DNA of 6,548 nt from Bacteroidales bacterium UBA1253 (GTDB lineage: Bacteria; Bacteroidota; Bacteroidia; Bacteroidales; Paludibacteraceae). The number at the start of each line of letters is the position of its first letter. Within the stretch, counting starts at the first letter, position 1. Both the position numbers and the translations under genes were made by a program. The stretch lies in contig DBVX01000050.1 in NCBI GenBank assembly GCA_002308815.1, forward strand, positions 1 through 6,548. Direction: 5' to 3'. The notes beneath the pieces were generated by a model. It was given only the letters and a program-made list of their open reading frames with translations, was not told where the DNA came from and searched no databases. This document shows, piece by piece, positions 6,485 to 6,548 of this stretch.

Positions 6485-6499
6485 AAAATCCATTTTTTT
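6482..6499. repeat. Short A/T inverted repeat between divergent promoters
   Basis: AAAAAAAT, then CC, then ATTTTTTT: a perfect 8-bp inverted repeat with a 2-bp centre. It overlaps the -33 element of the leftward promoter and lies just upstream of the rightward promoter. The loop is too small and the stem too AT-rich for a convincing RNA terminator. An A-tract bend, UP-like element or regulator site is more likely, but this may simply be low-complexity sequence. Confidence 0.4.
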
Positions 6500-6510
6500 T
6501 ACGAAACTAT

Positions 6511-6541
6511 TTTGCGGGAACGAAAAAATGCAGTACTTTTG
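6511..6541 (+). promoter_or_regulatory. Bacteroidota-type promoter pointing right, out of the window
   Basis: TTTG at 6511-6514, a 19-nt spacer and TACTTTTG at 6534-6541 match the -33/-7 consensus of the phylum's primary sigma factor. The transcription start would be near 6545, so the gene it serves lies beyond the right edge. It is divergent from the operon promoter, the two -33 elements being about 26 bp apart. Confidence 0.7.
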
Positions 6542-6548
6542 CAGCCGC

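Noticed and set aside
6482..6499. Possible rho-independent terminator at the A/T inverted repeat
   Set aside because: The stem is all A/T with a 2-nt centre, and it sits between two divergent promoters where no transcript is expected to end.

Overview
The window looks like a chromosomal segment from a Bacteroidota organism, probably order Bacteroidales. The evidence is the promoter grammar at the right end (TTTG at -33 with TAnnTTTG at -7), the near absence of Shine-Dalgarno sequences, and protein families typical of the phylum. These include a C4 zinc-ribbon/coiled-coil protein followed by a small CCGxHxxC membrane protein, and the Bacteroidota form of the polyprenyl-phosphate sugar transferase. 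The base composition is moderately GC-rich by eye, but the genus cannot be fixed from the sequence alone. No RNA genes, insertion sequences, CRISPR arrays or phage genes were seen.

Left part (1-871, plus strand): the 3' end of a coiled-coil/C4 zinc-ribbon protein gene, then a small membrane-anchored protein whose start codon overlaps the zinc-ribbon stop codon (TGATG). The small gene runs 41 bp into the convergent gene on the other strand.

Main part (831-6393, minus strand): five tightly packed genes that read as one operon, transcribed right to left. They are (1) an AmgK-like aminoglycoside-phosphotransferase-fold sugar kinase fused to a RapZ C-terminal domain; (2) a MurU-like sugar-1-phosphate nucleotidyltransferase; (3) a small polysaccharide-deacetylase-like (WbmS-type) protein; (4) a membrane-bound polyprenyl-phosphate sugar-1-phosphate transferase; (5) a bile acid:sodium symporter (BASS) family transporter. 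The junctions are ATGA (4 bp), ATGA (4 bp), a 19-bp overlap and a 10-bp gap.

Right end (6394-6548): a divergent promoter region. A near-consensus promoter drives the operon leftward and a second one points rightward to a gene outside the window. An 8-bp A/T inverted repeat lies between them.

Together the operon suggests salvage or activation of an amino sugar: anomeric kinase, then nucleotidyltransferase, giving an NDP-sugar. It is transcriptionally tied to a glycan-initiating transferase and a deacetylase-like enzyme. The most unusual element is the kinase-RapZ fusion. In Escherichia coli the RapZ C-terminal domain is the part that senses glucosamine-6-phosphate and binds small RNA, so here it may act as an amino-sugar-phosphate sensor built into the kinase. 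That role is inferred, not shown by the sequence.
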